This document shows positions 1-12,300 of a stretch of DNA of 64,000 bases, in pieces (the first letter of the stretch is position 1; the number at the start of each line of letters is the position of its first letter). The notes beneath the pieces are model-generated. The model made no database searches. It was not told the DNA's origin and saw only the letters and a program-made list of their open reading frames with translations. Both the position numbers and the translations under genes were made by a program. The stretch spans positions 606,850-670,849 of the forward strand of contig NC_020172.2 of assembly GCF_000224145.3 (NCBI RefSeq). The letters run 5' to 3'. The stretch is from Ciona intestinalis. Taxonomy: Eukaryota > Chordata > Ascidiacea > Phlebobranchia > Cionidae.

Positions 1-29
1 GGTCAGTTTCAATTATAATCTGTTTTCAG

Positions 30-3000
30 CGCCAACAAGAACAACTGAAAAACATCAAACTACCAACAACAGCAAACTGGGCCGAACAACAACAACAACG
101 TCAGCAACAACAACAACAACTATCAGTGTCGGAAATACAAAAGCTACAAGAGAAAAAAGAACATGAGAGGCAACTACAAGAACAACAGGTAAAAGACAAA
201 AAAAACATTTTTTATTTGCAATTTTATACTAATTAGAAAAATAACTGTGTTATGTTACTTTTTTGTATTTCAACTACTGCTACTAGCCTTAATATAATGT
301 TGGTGAGGTCCTGCAGCCTGACATGGGAAGATATAGGGGATTAAAGTTAGGTCAGAGTTGGCCTACCATGATACCCATCCTGCCACAGCTGATTTGTGAA
401 CCACTGGTTGAAACTTAGAGAAAAAGCTGTTAACATTCTTGCTCAAGCAAACATTTGCCGATCCGTATCAGTTTGAACATTGAACTTGTTATACTTTGGT
501 TACTTTGCAAGCACCTAACCACTAAGCTACGGTGGTGGTTTAAAAAACATTGGCTGTAAACTGCATGGCACTTTTCAACTATTCAGTTACAAAATATTGA
601 ATGAATGTAACTCGTTTATCCTTGCATAACATGCAATAACACTCGTACAGTTACGTTGTTTTTCCACATTTACAGATGCGAGTCATTTCTCAAAAGCAGC
701 AAGCCCAACAACAGCAGCGTGGTGTGTGGGGTGGAACAGCCCCAGTATTCCAAGCCCCCACCACCCCATCCAACACCACAATGTCCTTGATGGAAATACA
801 AATGGAAGAAGCACGCAACCAACAAAGAGGACAAGCCAAACAACCACAACCGGTATTTATTTAAATCTATTTTAGACTTTTTTTTATCTGCTGTGTTATA
901 TTCTTTAAAACTATAAAATAGTTTGTATTAAAAATTAAAGAATAAAAATGCTTGAAACACAACAAGCCCAAAATTGCCTATGTATTTGTTTATACATTTC
1001 ATATTCCTGTAATTTTCCGTGTTAATTCTTTTGTGTTTTGTATTATTTTCAATACATTTTTGTATTTTTAGTGAACATGTGTACACCATTAAGCATATTT
1101 TTGTTTTTTTGGTATATTGTTATTTCTGATATTTTGTATACGTGTATAACATTAACTGTAAGATAATAGACAATGTAAAGCATTTCTGTTAGCTGCGTTG
1201 TCCCCATGCAACCTAAGATTAAGGCCAGAATTTGCTTATTACTCCAATGCAAACCACCACGTAGAGTCCACAACAACTGTCATATTTTAACCCGCAGAAA
1301 CCAGATTTAAGCTTACAAGCTTCAGTGGCGTGGGGTGGCCGAAGTAATTCTGCTGCAACCAGTGTATGGGGGAACCAAACCTTTCAACCACCACCAACTC
1401 AACCATCGTACTGGGACCAAGTTGCAAAAGCAAATAACCCAAAACCAGTGAAGCAAAACAACACCAAACCACAAGTATGTTACAACAGTATAAACATTGT
1501 AATGCACTGGTTACAAATATGGTTATATATTACTATAAATAAGTTTTGTGTACTATCTAATTAGACGATAAAAGTGAGTGAAAACATAAACCATCTAATC
1601 CCAATCTGCAATATGATTTCAATACTAATATTAAAGTTAATTTAAAAGTTCATTTGAATTACCAATAACTAAATTGTTATTTGTTGCCTATGCAAAAATC
1701 AAGTAAATTGTAAAGATATTATGCTTATGCAAAAATCTAACTTACTATATATGTTAGGCCACAACCAAAATTAGTTTCGGAAACTGTTTACCACTGAAAA
1801 ATAGGCTTTAAAACGTCATAAGTTTATTTTGAGAACCACTGTTATGATGTATCTTTAGTACTGTAAACCAAACATTAAAAAAGTCAAAATTTGTTATCAT
1901 ATTTTTTTACAAAATTTATGAACTTTTAAAAATTTAGTTTCAGACCAGTTATAAACAGAAAGCAAAGGCAAACAACACTAACAATGAGAACCATAATGTG
2001 CTTGCCTTGTTCAAACAAACTGAGGCACAAACCGATCCATTTGTCTCCTGGTGCGACACAGAAATCAAAAAGCTTCCTTCAGCAGTAAACCTTGACAGTA
2101 TGTGCCTTTTTACTAGTATTGTAAATAATAATATTTTTTATTCTACCGACAAAAAAAATATATATTTTTTTTGTTAGATACCCTTTTCTAGTTTTGTAAT
2201 GTATAAGTGCATGTTAAACCATATATTGTTATGTACCACATACCTTCATTAGCACTAAGGACGTATGCGACTTATTGGTGATTTCTTTTTTGATTGGGTG
2301 ACCAGTTTGGCAACCCATTGGTGACCGTTGTTACGTAATGTCCGTTAGGTGTATTGCCCAAGAACACACCCACGAACCTCAAAGCTGTATCACCCAATCC
2401 GCCAAGCCCTAATCTAGATAATAATAAAAAAAATCGTGCATTAAAAATCCGTTTTTTTCTACAGTCCCTACGTTCGTTGCGTTCTTGCGTGACGTGGAGT
2501 CGCCACACGAGGTAAAAGACTATGTGGCGTCTTACCTTGGAGAGTCAAAACCTGCACGAGACTTCGCAGAAGCTTTTCTTCAGCAACGACTCACGCTTAA
2601 GAAACAACAGAAACTTGAAGAACAAAAACAACAAGAAAAACAAAAGCAACAACAACAAGCGAAAAAACAACAGCAAGGGGTAAGGGTTTTCTCTTGTACC
2701 AAATATTAGTATTTTTTTTGAAATAACAGTTGCAAAAAAACGGAAAGTATATATAACTATGTGTGGCTTTGAAATATAACATTTTTTTGTGTTTTATCTT
2801 TATTTTCGTAAATATTTTATTCAACATACAGCAAAAACAAGTAAGAGGTGCACAACAAGTAAATAAAACACAACAACAGCAAACAAAACAACAACAACAG
2901 CAAACAGCCGCGGATCAAGAGTTTGTAACTGGCACCACAAAGAGAGGAAAACGAAAGCAGAAGAAGTTGCAAAAAGTTGATCCAAGTATCTTAGGTAAGA

Positions 3001-3515
3001 TCCGTTATTTTCCAGTTTTCCTTCCTCATTAAAACTCGTGCAATATTAGCTATGTTTAAAATATATATTTGGCTACTTTCCCCGTGGCACAGTGGTTCGC
3101 CTGTTTGCTTTAAGTAGGGTATCGCTTACGGCTCGACGCCGCTACCGTTGTTGGTATATTCGTTAAGGCAGTTAAAGTAAAGAATTTAACGACAAATACT
3201 CAACTGATATGTTGATCAAATCGTCAGTTATAGATAATCAGAATAAACGAAAACCTCCCCAAAATTATTTACCTACAAAGTTACATATATGGTAACTCAT
3301 CAGCAGGCAGGAGCTGTACAAATTAAAACACCTGTACTATACCGACTTACGTTGCTCTGCCACGCGATGAGAAACGGATGACCATCGTTCGTTTTTTTCC
3401 TTTATGTAAACTGATTTAATCTACCATTAAAAAACAAACTTTTCCAGGATTTTCGGTCAACGCGGCTTCGGACAGAGTGAACATGGGTGAGATCGAAACT
3501 CCCAAAGACAGCTGA
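30..3515 (+). CDS. GIGYF: GIGYF-family protein, C-terminal exons (5' part outside window)
   Basis: Seven exons splice in frame: 30-188, 676-852, 1298-1474, 1938-2097, 2465-2679, 2832-2994 and 3448-3515, ending at TGA 3513-3515. The product is very glutamine-rich (CAA/CAG runs). It contains [15 protein letters not shown] followed by SEIQKLQE, a block reading [16 protein letters not shown], a basic [19 protein letters not shown] stretch and the terminal [18 protein letters not shown]. These match, in order, the C-terminal half of vertebrate GIGYF1/2, whose end is almost identical. GIGYF proteins bind proline-rich ligands through a GYF domain (not in this window) and act with 4EHP in translational repression and mRNA decay in the cytoplasm. 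Exon phases are 0,0,0,1,0,1, all with good GT/AG sites; the start of exon 1938 could instead be 1944. Introns carry a SINE (3078-3400) and older repeat fragments. Identity is secure; the 5' exons lie before position 1. Confidence 0.93.
300..560. repeat. Probable degraded SINE-like fragment in GIGYF intron
   Basis: The stretch 511-540 reads, on the minus strand, like a tRNA-type A-box (GTAGCTTAGTGGTTAGGTG). This suggests a reversed SINE head. No clean boundaries or B-box were seen, so this is tentative. Confidence 0.3.
3078..3400 (+). mobile_element. tRNA-derived SINE
   Basis: The head (about 3083-3150) has a tRNA-like A-box (GTGGCACAGTGGTTCGCC) and a B-box-like GGCTCGACGCC, the layout of an internal RNA polymerase III promoter. 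The body ends in CCTACAAAGTTACATATATG and GGTAACTCATCAGC. Much of this tail recurs at 11480-11570, and a weaker version at 12690-12790, both in introns of the B-box gene. It sits in the last GIGYF intron. Boundaries are approximate. Confidence 0.6.
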
Positions 3516-4757
3516 AAACCGGATCTCTCCGGATCGAACTGGTTTAGGGCTGCGCCGCCCTTGTTTTTATTGACTTGCCCTGAGACACAGCGCCGCGCGA
3601 AGGTCGTGGGTTTGGTGTTTGGTGAAAAGAAAGAACAAGGCGTGTGTTGTGCACAGATTTTTTTATTCCATTTTTTTATTATTTTTTGGGAAGTGGTCAA
3701 AAAGCTTTTTTTTTGTCTTTAGGAATCGACTTCGTTTGTTTTATTTTAAGGCGAGCTCTAACAGCGTTTCTACTTTACTTCAGCGTTCCGTTCATCGCGG
3801 TGATTTTTTTTCGTCTTTTTTCAAAAAAAGTCCAGGGTCTTTTCACCCGAGAATCGCCATTCTATACTTTACACTGTATCATCGGTTGTATGTTCGAATA
3901 CTTAGTTTGGCAAACGCTGCATACGCAGCTCGCCACACGTTTAAGGTGTTCATTTGCGTGTACTTTTGTTTTTAATTTTTAAACCCATTATTTCAGCAGC
4001 TAAGAATCCGCCGTATCCGAAAAAACGGGGCAAAAATATCATTAGGTTTCATTATGCTTTTATAATTGGACGTTGCCACTGCCGTTTGGATACATCTGGC
4101 TACTGTTTAATATCTGTGTGTTAAGCTGGTAGAGTTACAATAATAAACTTCACCGCGATTAGAAATTTTCAAGTTTTTAAAACTGGGCTATTGTTATTAT
4201 TTACTCTGTAATACTGGAAGTGATTTAGTTCTCGATAAAGAACAAGAAGTATTGCAGTATTCAGCAGCATATATTGCCGTTTATAAACCTCGAATGGCGA
4301 ATTTGAATGAATGGAAATGGCATATTTCTATTCATTCTCGTTTGAATGAAAAAGGCCATATAGTACTAACTCCTTCCTGGCCAATTGCGCGCAGTTCTTC
4401 CATCAATGTTTGAAGGAGTTCTGAGACAGCTATTTTTATGCGTTAAATTTGTACTGTTAATATTTGTAAAAATCAAGTTATTTACGTCAATCACTGAAAA
4501 CTATTTCAAACGTCTCTTGTTTCGCCATCATTTTTGTAACTTCATGCAGTGAGTAATAGTTTTTGCGACGGAACCGCATAATTTTGTTTCTTATTACGTC
4601 ACTAGCCACTTTATAGACAATTCTTGGGACGCCCTGAGGTTTAAATTTTGCCTCCATGCCTCGAGGTATTGCACGATTACCGATGATACATAACGTCATC
4701 TTACGCCTTTGTGACCTTAGGGTTTGGACTCTAGCGTTATAATATTACGACTTCGAA
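3516..4757. other. GIGYF 3' flank / intergenic, no gene recognised
   Basis: This stretch is presumably the GIGYF 3' UTR followed by spacer. Open frames at 3619-3982 are T-rich and phenylalanine-rich with no domain. A 70-codon frame on the minus strand (4487-4699) has no recognisable family. Confidence 0.5.
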
Positions 4758-6034
4758 ATGGATAGACGTGTTTGTATATTGCTAGCCATGACTTTATGTT
4801 GTTTCAAGGCAGCCAAATCGACCAGAGTTCAGTATAATATGAGGACCAGACAACCACCATTGACGATCAAATATCTTGCTCCTACCAGGTAAAGTTAGGA
4901 TAAACAAATTTTGAAAATGCTTTAGTTGTTTTTCTAACCGCTTATTCATTTGTATAACACAGTAGGATGGGGGAAGATGGGACACTTTTAACTCTATTTT
5001 CTCGTCCAATTTAGTAGTAAACAAAGAAGATTCAAAGAAATATGAAACTATGTCCTCATGAGTCTCATAGACCGTTGTTAGTTGTTTAAAACACGATCAG
5101 GATATCTGGATATTATGTGCTAAAGGTGTCCCATCTTCCCCCACCCTACTATACATATACATTTAAGAATAGGCGTTCTTTTTTTCTTTAAATAACGAAG
5201 TCCGAAGCAGGCAATGCACTTCGTCTAGGACTCTATATAGTCGCTTACCTAACAAATATAAAAGTAGACAGTTACTTTCCTTGGCAAGAAAAAAAAGCCA
5301 AAACTCTTTTCATGCGGCGCTTTGTGTTGCTCGTGACTTGACTAATTAACAACAGTAAACATTAGCCATTTAGTAAGTATCTGCACGGCAGTTTAGTTAT
5401 GTGTATGTAAACTTTGTCGAAAAATGAAGGTTAAATTTTACTTCGTAAGTTTCTTATTCTTTTTATTGACAATGCTGGCTGAATGTCAGAATTTCCTGAC
5501 AAGACAACCAGCACTACAATACAGGTAAGCTAATAGTGTAGCAAACTCACGAATATTTAACACGGAGTTAAGAACTTTATAAACACTCAAATAATATAGT
5601 AGGTTGGGGTAAAATAGGACACTTTTTGTACCTAAAGTCCAAATACCCTGAAGGTGTTTTAAACAATTTACAACGGTATATGGAAGTCGTAGGTATACGA
5701 TTTGATAGTTCTTTGAAAGTTCTTTGTTTATTACCAAATAAGACAAGAAGATAGAAAAAAAGCGCCCCGTTTCTCCCTACTCTACTATATATGTTTTTCG
5801 GTCGTCTGAATCGAATGTCGTATTTTTCTTTCAGGCCGGAGCCACCACTACTGGTTCAACCAGCAACATGCAGCACGACAAACTGCACTTGGTCGTGGGG
5901 ACCTTGCTCCAAATCTTGTGGCGGTGGAACGCGTACGGCTTCTTTAGATCAATCTGAAGGCGCATGCGGTCATTGTGACATGCCTGCAGATGCAGGCCAA
6001 TGTAACACAATACCTTGCTTGCCACCAATGCCAG
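4758..6034 (+). CDS. Secreted TSP1-domain protein, 5' part, with two candidate first exons
   Basis: Exon 1b (5424-5524) starts MKVKFYFVSFLFFLLTMLAE, a classical signal peptide, and ends in a GTAAGC donor. Exon 1a (4758-4888) starts MDRRVCILLAMTLCCFKAAK, also signal-peptide-like, and ends in GTAAAG. Both end two bases into a codon and both join in frame to exon 2 (5835-6034) through an arginine codon. Exon 2 encodes one thrombospondin type 1 repeat (CTWSWGPCSKSCGGGTR, then CGHCDMP and CNTIPC) and ends with a GT donor in phase 1. The rest of the gene should lie in or beyond the N run starting at 6093. TSP1 repeats are extracellular adhesion or protein-binding modules. A MITE lies in each upstream intron. 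Alternatively exon 1a is the remnant of a duplicated neighbour. The TSP1 call is firm; use of both first exons is inferred. Confidence 0.75.
4960..5153 (+). mobile_element. MITE copy, forward, full length
   Basis: The ends are near-perfect inverted repeats (AGTAGGATGGGGGAAGATGG at the left, CCATCTTCCCCCACCCTACT at the right). The interior carries the family's AGTAAACAAAGAA block. It lies between the two alternative first exons of the TSP1 gene. Confidence 0.85.
5595..5790 (-). mobile_element. MITE copy, reverse, full length
   Basis: The same family in inverted orientation (TATAGTAGGTTGGGG at the left, CTACTCTACTATA at the right, TCTTTGTTTATTACCAAAT inside). It lies in the intron before the TSP1 exon and ends 44 bp from it. 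Confidence 0.8.
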
Positions 6035-6092
6035 GTTAGTTCTAACCTGTATGCAGTACCTATGTTTTTCAATAAAAGCCGCAAGCCCAAGT

Positions 6093-7092
6093 NNNNNNNN
6101 NNNNNNNNNNNNNNNNNNNNNNNNNNNNNNNNNNNNNNNNNNNNNNNNNNNNNNNNNNNNNNNNNNNNNNNNNNNNNNNNNNNNNNNNNNNNNNNNNNNN
6201 NNNNNNNNNNNNNNNNNNNNNNNNNNNNNNNNNNNNNNNNNNNNNNNNNNNNNNNNNNNNNNNNNNNNNNNNNNNNNNNNNNNNNNNNNNNNNNNNNNNN
6301 NNNNNNNNNNNNNNNNNNNNNNNNNNNNNNNNNNNNNNNNNNNNNNNNNNNNNNNNNNNNNNNNNNNNNNNNNNNNNNNNNNNNNNNNNNNNNNNNNNNN
6401 NNNNNNNNNNNNNNNNNNNNNNNNNNNNNNNNNNNNNNNNNNNNNNNNNNNNNNNNNNNNNNNNNNNNNNNNNNNNNNNNNNNNNNNNNNNNNNNNNNNN
6501 NNNNNNNNNNNNNNNNNNNNNNNNNNNNNNNNNNNNNNNNNNNNNNNNNNNNNNNNNNNNNNNNNNNNNNNNNNNNNNNNNNNNNNNNNNNNNNNNNNNN
6601 NNNNNNNNNNNNNNNNNNNNNNNNNNNNNNNNNNNNNNNNNNNNNNNNNNNNNNNNNNNNNNNNNNNNNNNNNNNNNNNNNNNNNNNNNNNNNNNNNNNN
6701 NNNNNNNNNNNNNNNNNNNNNNNNNNNNNNNNNNNNNNNNNNNNNNNNNNNNNNNNNNNNNNNNNNNNNNNNNNNNNNNNNNNNNNNNNNNNNNNNNNNN
6801 NNNNNNNNNNNNNNNNNNNNNNNNNNNNNNNNNNNNNNNNNNNNNNNNNNNNNNNNNNNNNNNNNNNNNNNNNNNNNNNNNNNNNNNNNNNNNNNNNNNN
6901 NNNNNNNNNNNNNNNNNNNNNNNNNNNNNNNNNNNNNNNNNNNNNNNNNNNNNNNNNNNNNNNNNNNNNNNNNNNNNNNNNNNNNNNNNNNNNNNNNNNN
7001 NNNNNNNNNNNNNNNNNNNNNNNNNNNNNNNNNNNNNNNNNNNNNNNNNNNNNNNNNNNNNNNNNNNNNNNNNNNNNNNNNNNNNNNNNNNN
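6093..7092. other. Assembly gap of exactly 1000 N
   Basis: The round length suggests a placeholder of unknown true size. The TSP1 gene enters from the left and the lipase-like gene from the right. Confidence 0.99.
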
Positions 7093-7212
7093 CTAATAAT
7101 AATACATGGCCCACACTTAATACCTTGCATATACTGTAAAGATTAAACAAAAAATCTTCAGCATTATTGCCTGTGCATGGAGTAGGCCATAGTACAGTTA
7201 CATATTTCTCAC

Positions 7213-8162
7213 CCAAAACCGTGCATGTCCGTGTTAAAAACTTCAACGTCAGTTTGGGTCCTTGTGTCCAAGTAAAACCTGGTGTTAACTTCTTCTGGTG
7301 ATTGTGGCAGATAACCAACTGGTCGTTCAGTGGTATCACCCCATGGCGGGTCGTCTGTAAACGTCCCCAAACCGGGGTACGTTACAGTATCACCTGCAAG
7401 CATTTAAAAAACAGTCACTTTTAATAGGGTGAGGTATAATATGAGACGTATGTTTATTCACTTTTCTTGTTTCTTTAAATGGTAAACAAAGTATGTTTCT
7501 AATTTTAAAACCGTGACTCTATACTCCGATAAAACGATATTTAGCACCTAAATTCCCCGAAATGTTTGGAATTTAGGTGCTAAATATCCTACAGTAGTAT
7601 AAAACGCTGGTGGGTGGATTTACTGAAAAATGAATACGGAAATAAGGTTGCTAAATTACAGTCACATGTTTGGCTTATTCTTTAGGCCTGTGTTTTACGT
7701 ACACCTGCAAGCCTCTTTGTGTTCAGAACGTTATTATTATAAACCAGTATAGACCACTATAACCCAACCTATTGCTTTTCTATATTCATTCAACTAGAAA
7801 AAGACCATCTTTTTTAACCTAGTGGTAAAACTAAGTAAAGTGAGACCAAAAAAACAACTAAGTAACGCGAGGCAAAAGTGTCTGATTTATATATAGTAGA
7901 GTGGGGGGAGATGGGACACCTTTTTCAGCAAATTGTAAAACTGTATTCTCACGACTTTCACAGACCGTTGTTAATTGTTACAAACTCGATTAGGATTTTT
8001 TGATATTATGAACTAAAGGTGTCCCACCTTCCCCCAACCTACTATATGCTGTAAAGTAATTCATTCATACAAAAAGAGTTATTTAACAGCAAAATGTCAA
8101 AGCAACTTACAATTTGCGAAATGCAGCGACAAAAGTACAACCACAAAGGCACTGAGATGCAT
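7213..8162 (-). CDS. Pancreatic-lipase-like protein, N-terminal exons
   Basis: Exon 1 (8111-8162) encodes a signal peptide, MHLSAFVVVLLSLHFAN, and stops one base into a codon at a GTAAGT donor. Exon 2 (7213-7393) completes that codon as cysteine. It reads YPGLGTFTDDPPWG, then TERPVGYLPQSPEEV and NTRFYLDT, ending at a GTGAGA donor. This is the N-terminal signature of the animal pancreatic lipase family (CY..LG.F.D..PW, RP...LP.SP, VNTRF.L.T). These are secreted alpha/beta-hydrolases that split triglycerides or phospholipids. The catalytic Ser/Asp/His exons are not visible and must lie in or beyond the gap. A MITE (7891-8047) sits in intron 1. Family assignment is good; whether the enzyme is intact cannot be seen. 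Confidence 0.82.
7891..8047 (+). mobile_element. MITE copy, internally deleted
   Basis: Both family ends are clear (ATAGTAGAGTGGGGGGAGAT and CACCTTCCCCCAACCTACTA). About 40 bp of the interior, including the AGTAAACAAAGAAC block, is missing. It lies in the first intron of the lipase-like gene. Confidence 0.8.
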
Positions 8163-9114
8163 ATCTCGTGTTATACTGTTACAATGCACACAAAATAGCT
8201 GTAACTGTTTTCGAAGTAAACCAGACCTCTTTTTATAAAATCGTGAAATAGATAAACACATGTTGTTTTCACACGCCTTCTTTAGTGCAGCCAATAGGAT
8301 AATGTCATGTCATTCTTAATGGTTCATAGGATGAGACTGTACAAAGAATTAACCTAAAACATGTGTTTAATTACTCCTATGCAAACTAAATTAGAGTTTG
8401 TGATGGCAACCATATACAGAATTCAGCACTCTGTTATTTCGTATAAGATAAACCAAATGTTGACGTATTCACGTCATGGCCCAATATTTGAACTAACTAC
8501 CTTTTTTTAAATGAGGAAAGTTTTTCGTGTGGTCTACACACCTTTAGTTTGCCACCGCTTTTTATAAAGCAAGATGACAATTGATTTAAAAAAGGAGAGT
8601 TGGTCAAATTGAAACCGCATACCCCAAACATTACTACTGACTGTTTGCTAGCAAATAATTACATAAGGGTGTAGGCAGCGAAAAAAAAAAAAAGGCCCTT
8701 TAAAACTTGAAAAAACAAATTTTGCTTTTTTGTTTCCGCTTATTTGTGACGTACAGTAGGCATGGTACGTCACAATACACTTCCATATTTTACGCAATGA
8801 TCAAACCAGTGTAAATAAGTCCTTGATTTGTTTTTGGCTTCTCTTTGTATGATGGGGGTTTTTAGGATTAGGATATGGGCGAAACGAATTATGCCATTTC
8901 ATTATAAAGGTGTCAGGCTGTCAACCTACCGGTTATCGAATGTTGTTTCCAAAAGTCTCGCCTATTAAAGTTAACGTAGTAAAAAAACCCAACTAGGAAA
9001 CGATTATATCAGAAATATTTGTTTGTGTTTTTTTTTGTATAGAATAAGTAAATTAATGAATGGAATTAGTTCGTATTGTAATAAATTTAGATATTGATTT
9101 AAATGCACAGGTTT
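8163..9114. promoter_or_regulatory. Shared divergent upstream region (lipase-like / B-box gene)
   Basis: About 1.1 kb separates two divergently transcribed genes and has no coding exon. It contains an 11-bp inverted repeat at 8744-8775 with CRE-like TGACGTAC arms. No TATA box or start site can be fixed from sequence alone. Confidence 0.4.
8744..8775. promoter_or_regulatory. Perfect inverted repeat with CRE-like half sites
   Basis: TTGTGACGTAC is followed by a 10-bp spacer and then its exact reverse complement GTACGTCACAA. The arms contain TGACGTA, a bZIP (CREB/ATF)-like site. Dimer binding is inferred only. Confidence 0.5.
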
Positions 9115-9297
9115 TTGGGGTAAGATGGTTCGTGTTTTTATTCTCTTTTATCTTCCTATCTGTGGTAAACAAGTAATATTTACAGAAATAAATACCCGTA
9201 TCTCCACGCCTCTAAAATCGGCGTTTTTTGTTAAAAAGACAATTCGGAAGTCTGAGATATTGTGTACTAACAGTATCCATCTTACCCCACAGTATCA
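9115..9297 (+). mobile_element. MITE copy, 'TACCCC' subfamily
   Basis: The ends read TTTGGGGTAAGATGG and CCATCTTACCCCACAGTA, with GGTAAACAAGTAATATTTAC inside. This diverged subfamily has TACCCC instead of TCCCCC. It lies just upstream of the B-box gene start codon. Confidence 0.65.
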
Positions 9298-9330
9298 TAT
9301 ATAGCTTTGGTGTTCACAGTTAACCCAAAA

Positions 9331-12300
9331 ATGTTTTGTGGCGTATGCGGGGATTCCCAAGATGACGTTGCGTTTACTGTTTGTACGAGCTGCGCAAAAG
9401 TGATGTGCGCAGGTTGCCTTGTGGACCACGATCACGTGTTCACCGGGCAAGGGAAGTCTCATCATGGTTATCACGAAACTGCACAGTTAAACCACCTTTT
9501 AAAGTTCTTTATGGACGCAAACGTGAAAAGAAGTGTAAAGTGTTCAAATAAGCATGGTAAATATTTTATATATAGTAGGGTGGGGGAAGATGGGACATCT
9601 TTTCATTCCATTTTCTCGTCCCATTTTGTAGTAAACAAAGAACATTCAAAGAATTATAAAACCGTATCCTCCCGACTCCCACAGACCGTAGTTATTTGTT
9701 TAAAAAACGATCAGGGTATTTAGATATTATGTGCTAAAGGTGTCCCGTCTTCCCCCACCCTACTATATAGTAGAGTAGGGAAGATAGGGCACTTTTTAAT
9801 TTTATTTTCTCGTCCCATTTGGTAGTAAACAAAGAACTTTTAAAAAATTATATTACCGTATCCTTATGACTCCCACTGGCCGTTGTTAATTGTTAAAAAC
9901 AGCATCAGGATATTTGGATATTATGCGCCTAGGGTGTCTCATCTTACCACACTGTACTAAAAATGTAGATGTACATGCCAATATAGTTTATTTCCATTGT
10001 ACTTGCCGTGTTAAACTTTTCAAAATCTAAACGACGTTTTGTGTTTCTATGTTCGCAACAGCAGTTCGATCGATAAGTCACGCATTTTTAATAATTTGTA
10101 CTTGCGTTCAGATAAAAGAGCCGATTATTTCTGTGAGGTGTGCCAAGAGTTTACGTGCCACACGTGTCTGGCGTTGGACCACCAACACCATGCCACGGAA
10201 AAACTTCGCGCATTCGAACCCCAAATACAAAGAGCGCTTTCCGGCTGCTCTGAGATGCTCACCAAAAAGCGTAAGTTTTAAATATTTTTGAGATGCGTGT
10301 AGTAATGTGGGGTAAGATGAATGTGGTTAGAACCATATAAGACTATATTTCCCATTCGTGATTTTAACACTTAATTTTAACGACCTTTTAAGCAGGGAGA
10401 ATATGGCTGTATATTTCTGTAAATATGCTTTGATTACAACTAAATGGGACAAAAAAAGGAGATATAAACATAGACAGTTTTACCCCAACGTATTATAATT
10501 TGGGGAAGATGGATACCGTTAGCACATATATAGCCCCTATTTCGTAATCGTGTTTTTAAAAACTAACAAGGCTCTTTTTATACGCTCTTTTGAGTTGTGA
10601 GAATACGGTTATATTTGTAAATATTTTGTGATACCAAATGGGATGATAAAAGAGAACTAAAGCATAAACCATTTTACCCCAACTGACTATATATAGCTAA
10701 ACCATAATTTGTTCGGAGTACTTTAAATATTTTTATTCTTACATAATCTCATTACGGTGATAAAATGTTACCTTTTTAATAAAGTATTTATATTTTATAT
10801 TTATCTAGGAAAATCCACGCTAAGATGCGCGAAATCATTACGTCAGAACTCGAACGAGGTTGATGACGTCATAGAAAATACGGAACGAACCATTCACAGG
10901 GCAGCAAAGGAAATTTTATTCCAAGTCAGTATATGAGGAACGTTTTCGAAAAGTCAAAAAGTATTCTGCCTTTTTTTTACAACATGACATAACGCAGTTC
11001 AAAAGTAAATGGTGCTCTTGCTAAAACCTGTAATATATTTTAACGTTTAGTCTACCATCCGACGAGACAGCAATAAGTTATCCTAATCCAAAACGCCTTC
11101 AAGCATAATTTTACCAGTTTTCGGCAACACTTCGCAAACGAGAAGAAATGCTGAAGCGAAAACTGACAACAGAGCTACGAAAGCGAAGCAACATTATGCG
11201 AGGGCAGGTGAAATGCGCCGAGTTGTTTGCCAACATATTTAATGAGGCGCAAGAGGTCGTGGAAGAGCTACAATCGTCAAAGTCAATACCGCTTGAGAAA
11301 GATCTGTTTGCTAACCTTGGAGTTTTAAATAAGTATGTATATATGGATAGCTCAAGGACAATACACTTAAAGGGAATTGCTTCAACCCAATGATCATTTA
11401 TATAGGTTGTCTTAATTGAAAACCATGATAAAAGCCAAAACAACAATCACAAGAAATGATCAAAGCGAAAACAACAACCACCTACAAAGTTACATATGTG
11501 GTAACTCATAAGCGGGCAAGAGTTGTATAAAAAGAACACTCTTTTTTAACGACTGATGTCGTTGTCCCGCCACTCGTGGGTAAATAAGTTACAGTCATTC
11601 ATTTATAAATCACTCGAATACTCCAGAAAAATATGAGTTTTTACCATAAGACATTTTTCTTAATCTGATCCTGACTATCATTTCAGGTTTGATGTCAACT
11701 ACTTCATAAATAAACGCAGCAGCCAAACGTCACCGATGGATCTTCCAGAAATGGTGAAAATACCAGATGTGGAAATGGAGGCTTTGTGCTCAAAGTTACT
11801 GTCTACTAAACCAATGCCATTACCAAGTATGTTCGCATTTTCAATACCTATTTCTCATATTGTTAGCAGTTAAAACTATATAGGAGTTTCGCTATTGTTA
11901 TTTACATTTAGGCGAGAAGCACCCCGGGCGTTACTATAGTGCAAACAAATGAACTCGAAAACGTTACCGTTTTAAGTGAAAAAAAATTATAATTATGCGC
12001 TCAGTTTATTAATCTGTCTTAAGTTTTCCTTTAAAGTGAGTCAGTTATTTGTAAAAAATGCTTTACGTCGATCATGTATTTAGACTGTCACGCAATAAAA
12101 GTTATTTTTATTAGAGATTTAGTTACGCATTATATAGCACTCTTATATACCATTTGGTAGTAAACAAAGAACAATCAAATAAATATAAAACTGTATGCTC
12201 ACGACTTCCATAGACCGTTGTTAATTGTTTAAAACATGATCAGGATATTTGGATATTGTGTGCTAAAGTTGTTCCATCTCACTACTATATGTATTTCTAT

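Noticed and set aside
4487-4699. 70-codon frame on the minus strand, basic, with own ATG
   Set aside because: No family recognised, no splice partners, and it overlaps the likely promoter of the TSP1 gene.
5831-7339. Long open frames running through the N runs at 6093-7092, 44369-45065 and 46399-46671
   Set aside because: They are open only because N cannot encode a stop; the flanking residues show no domain.
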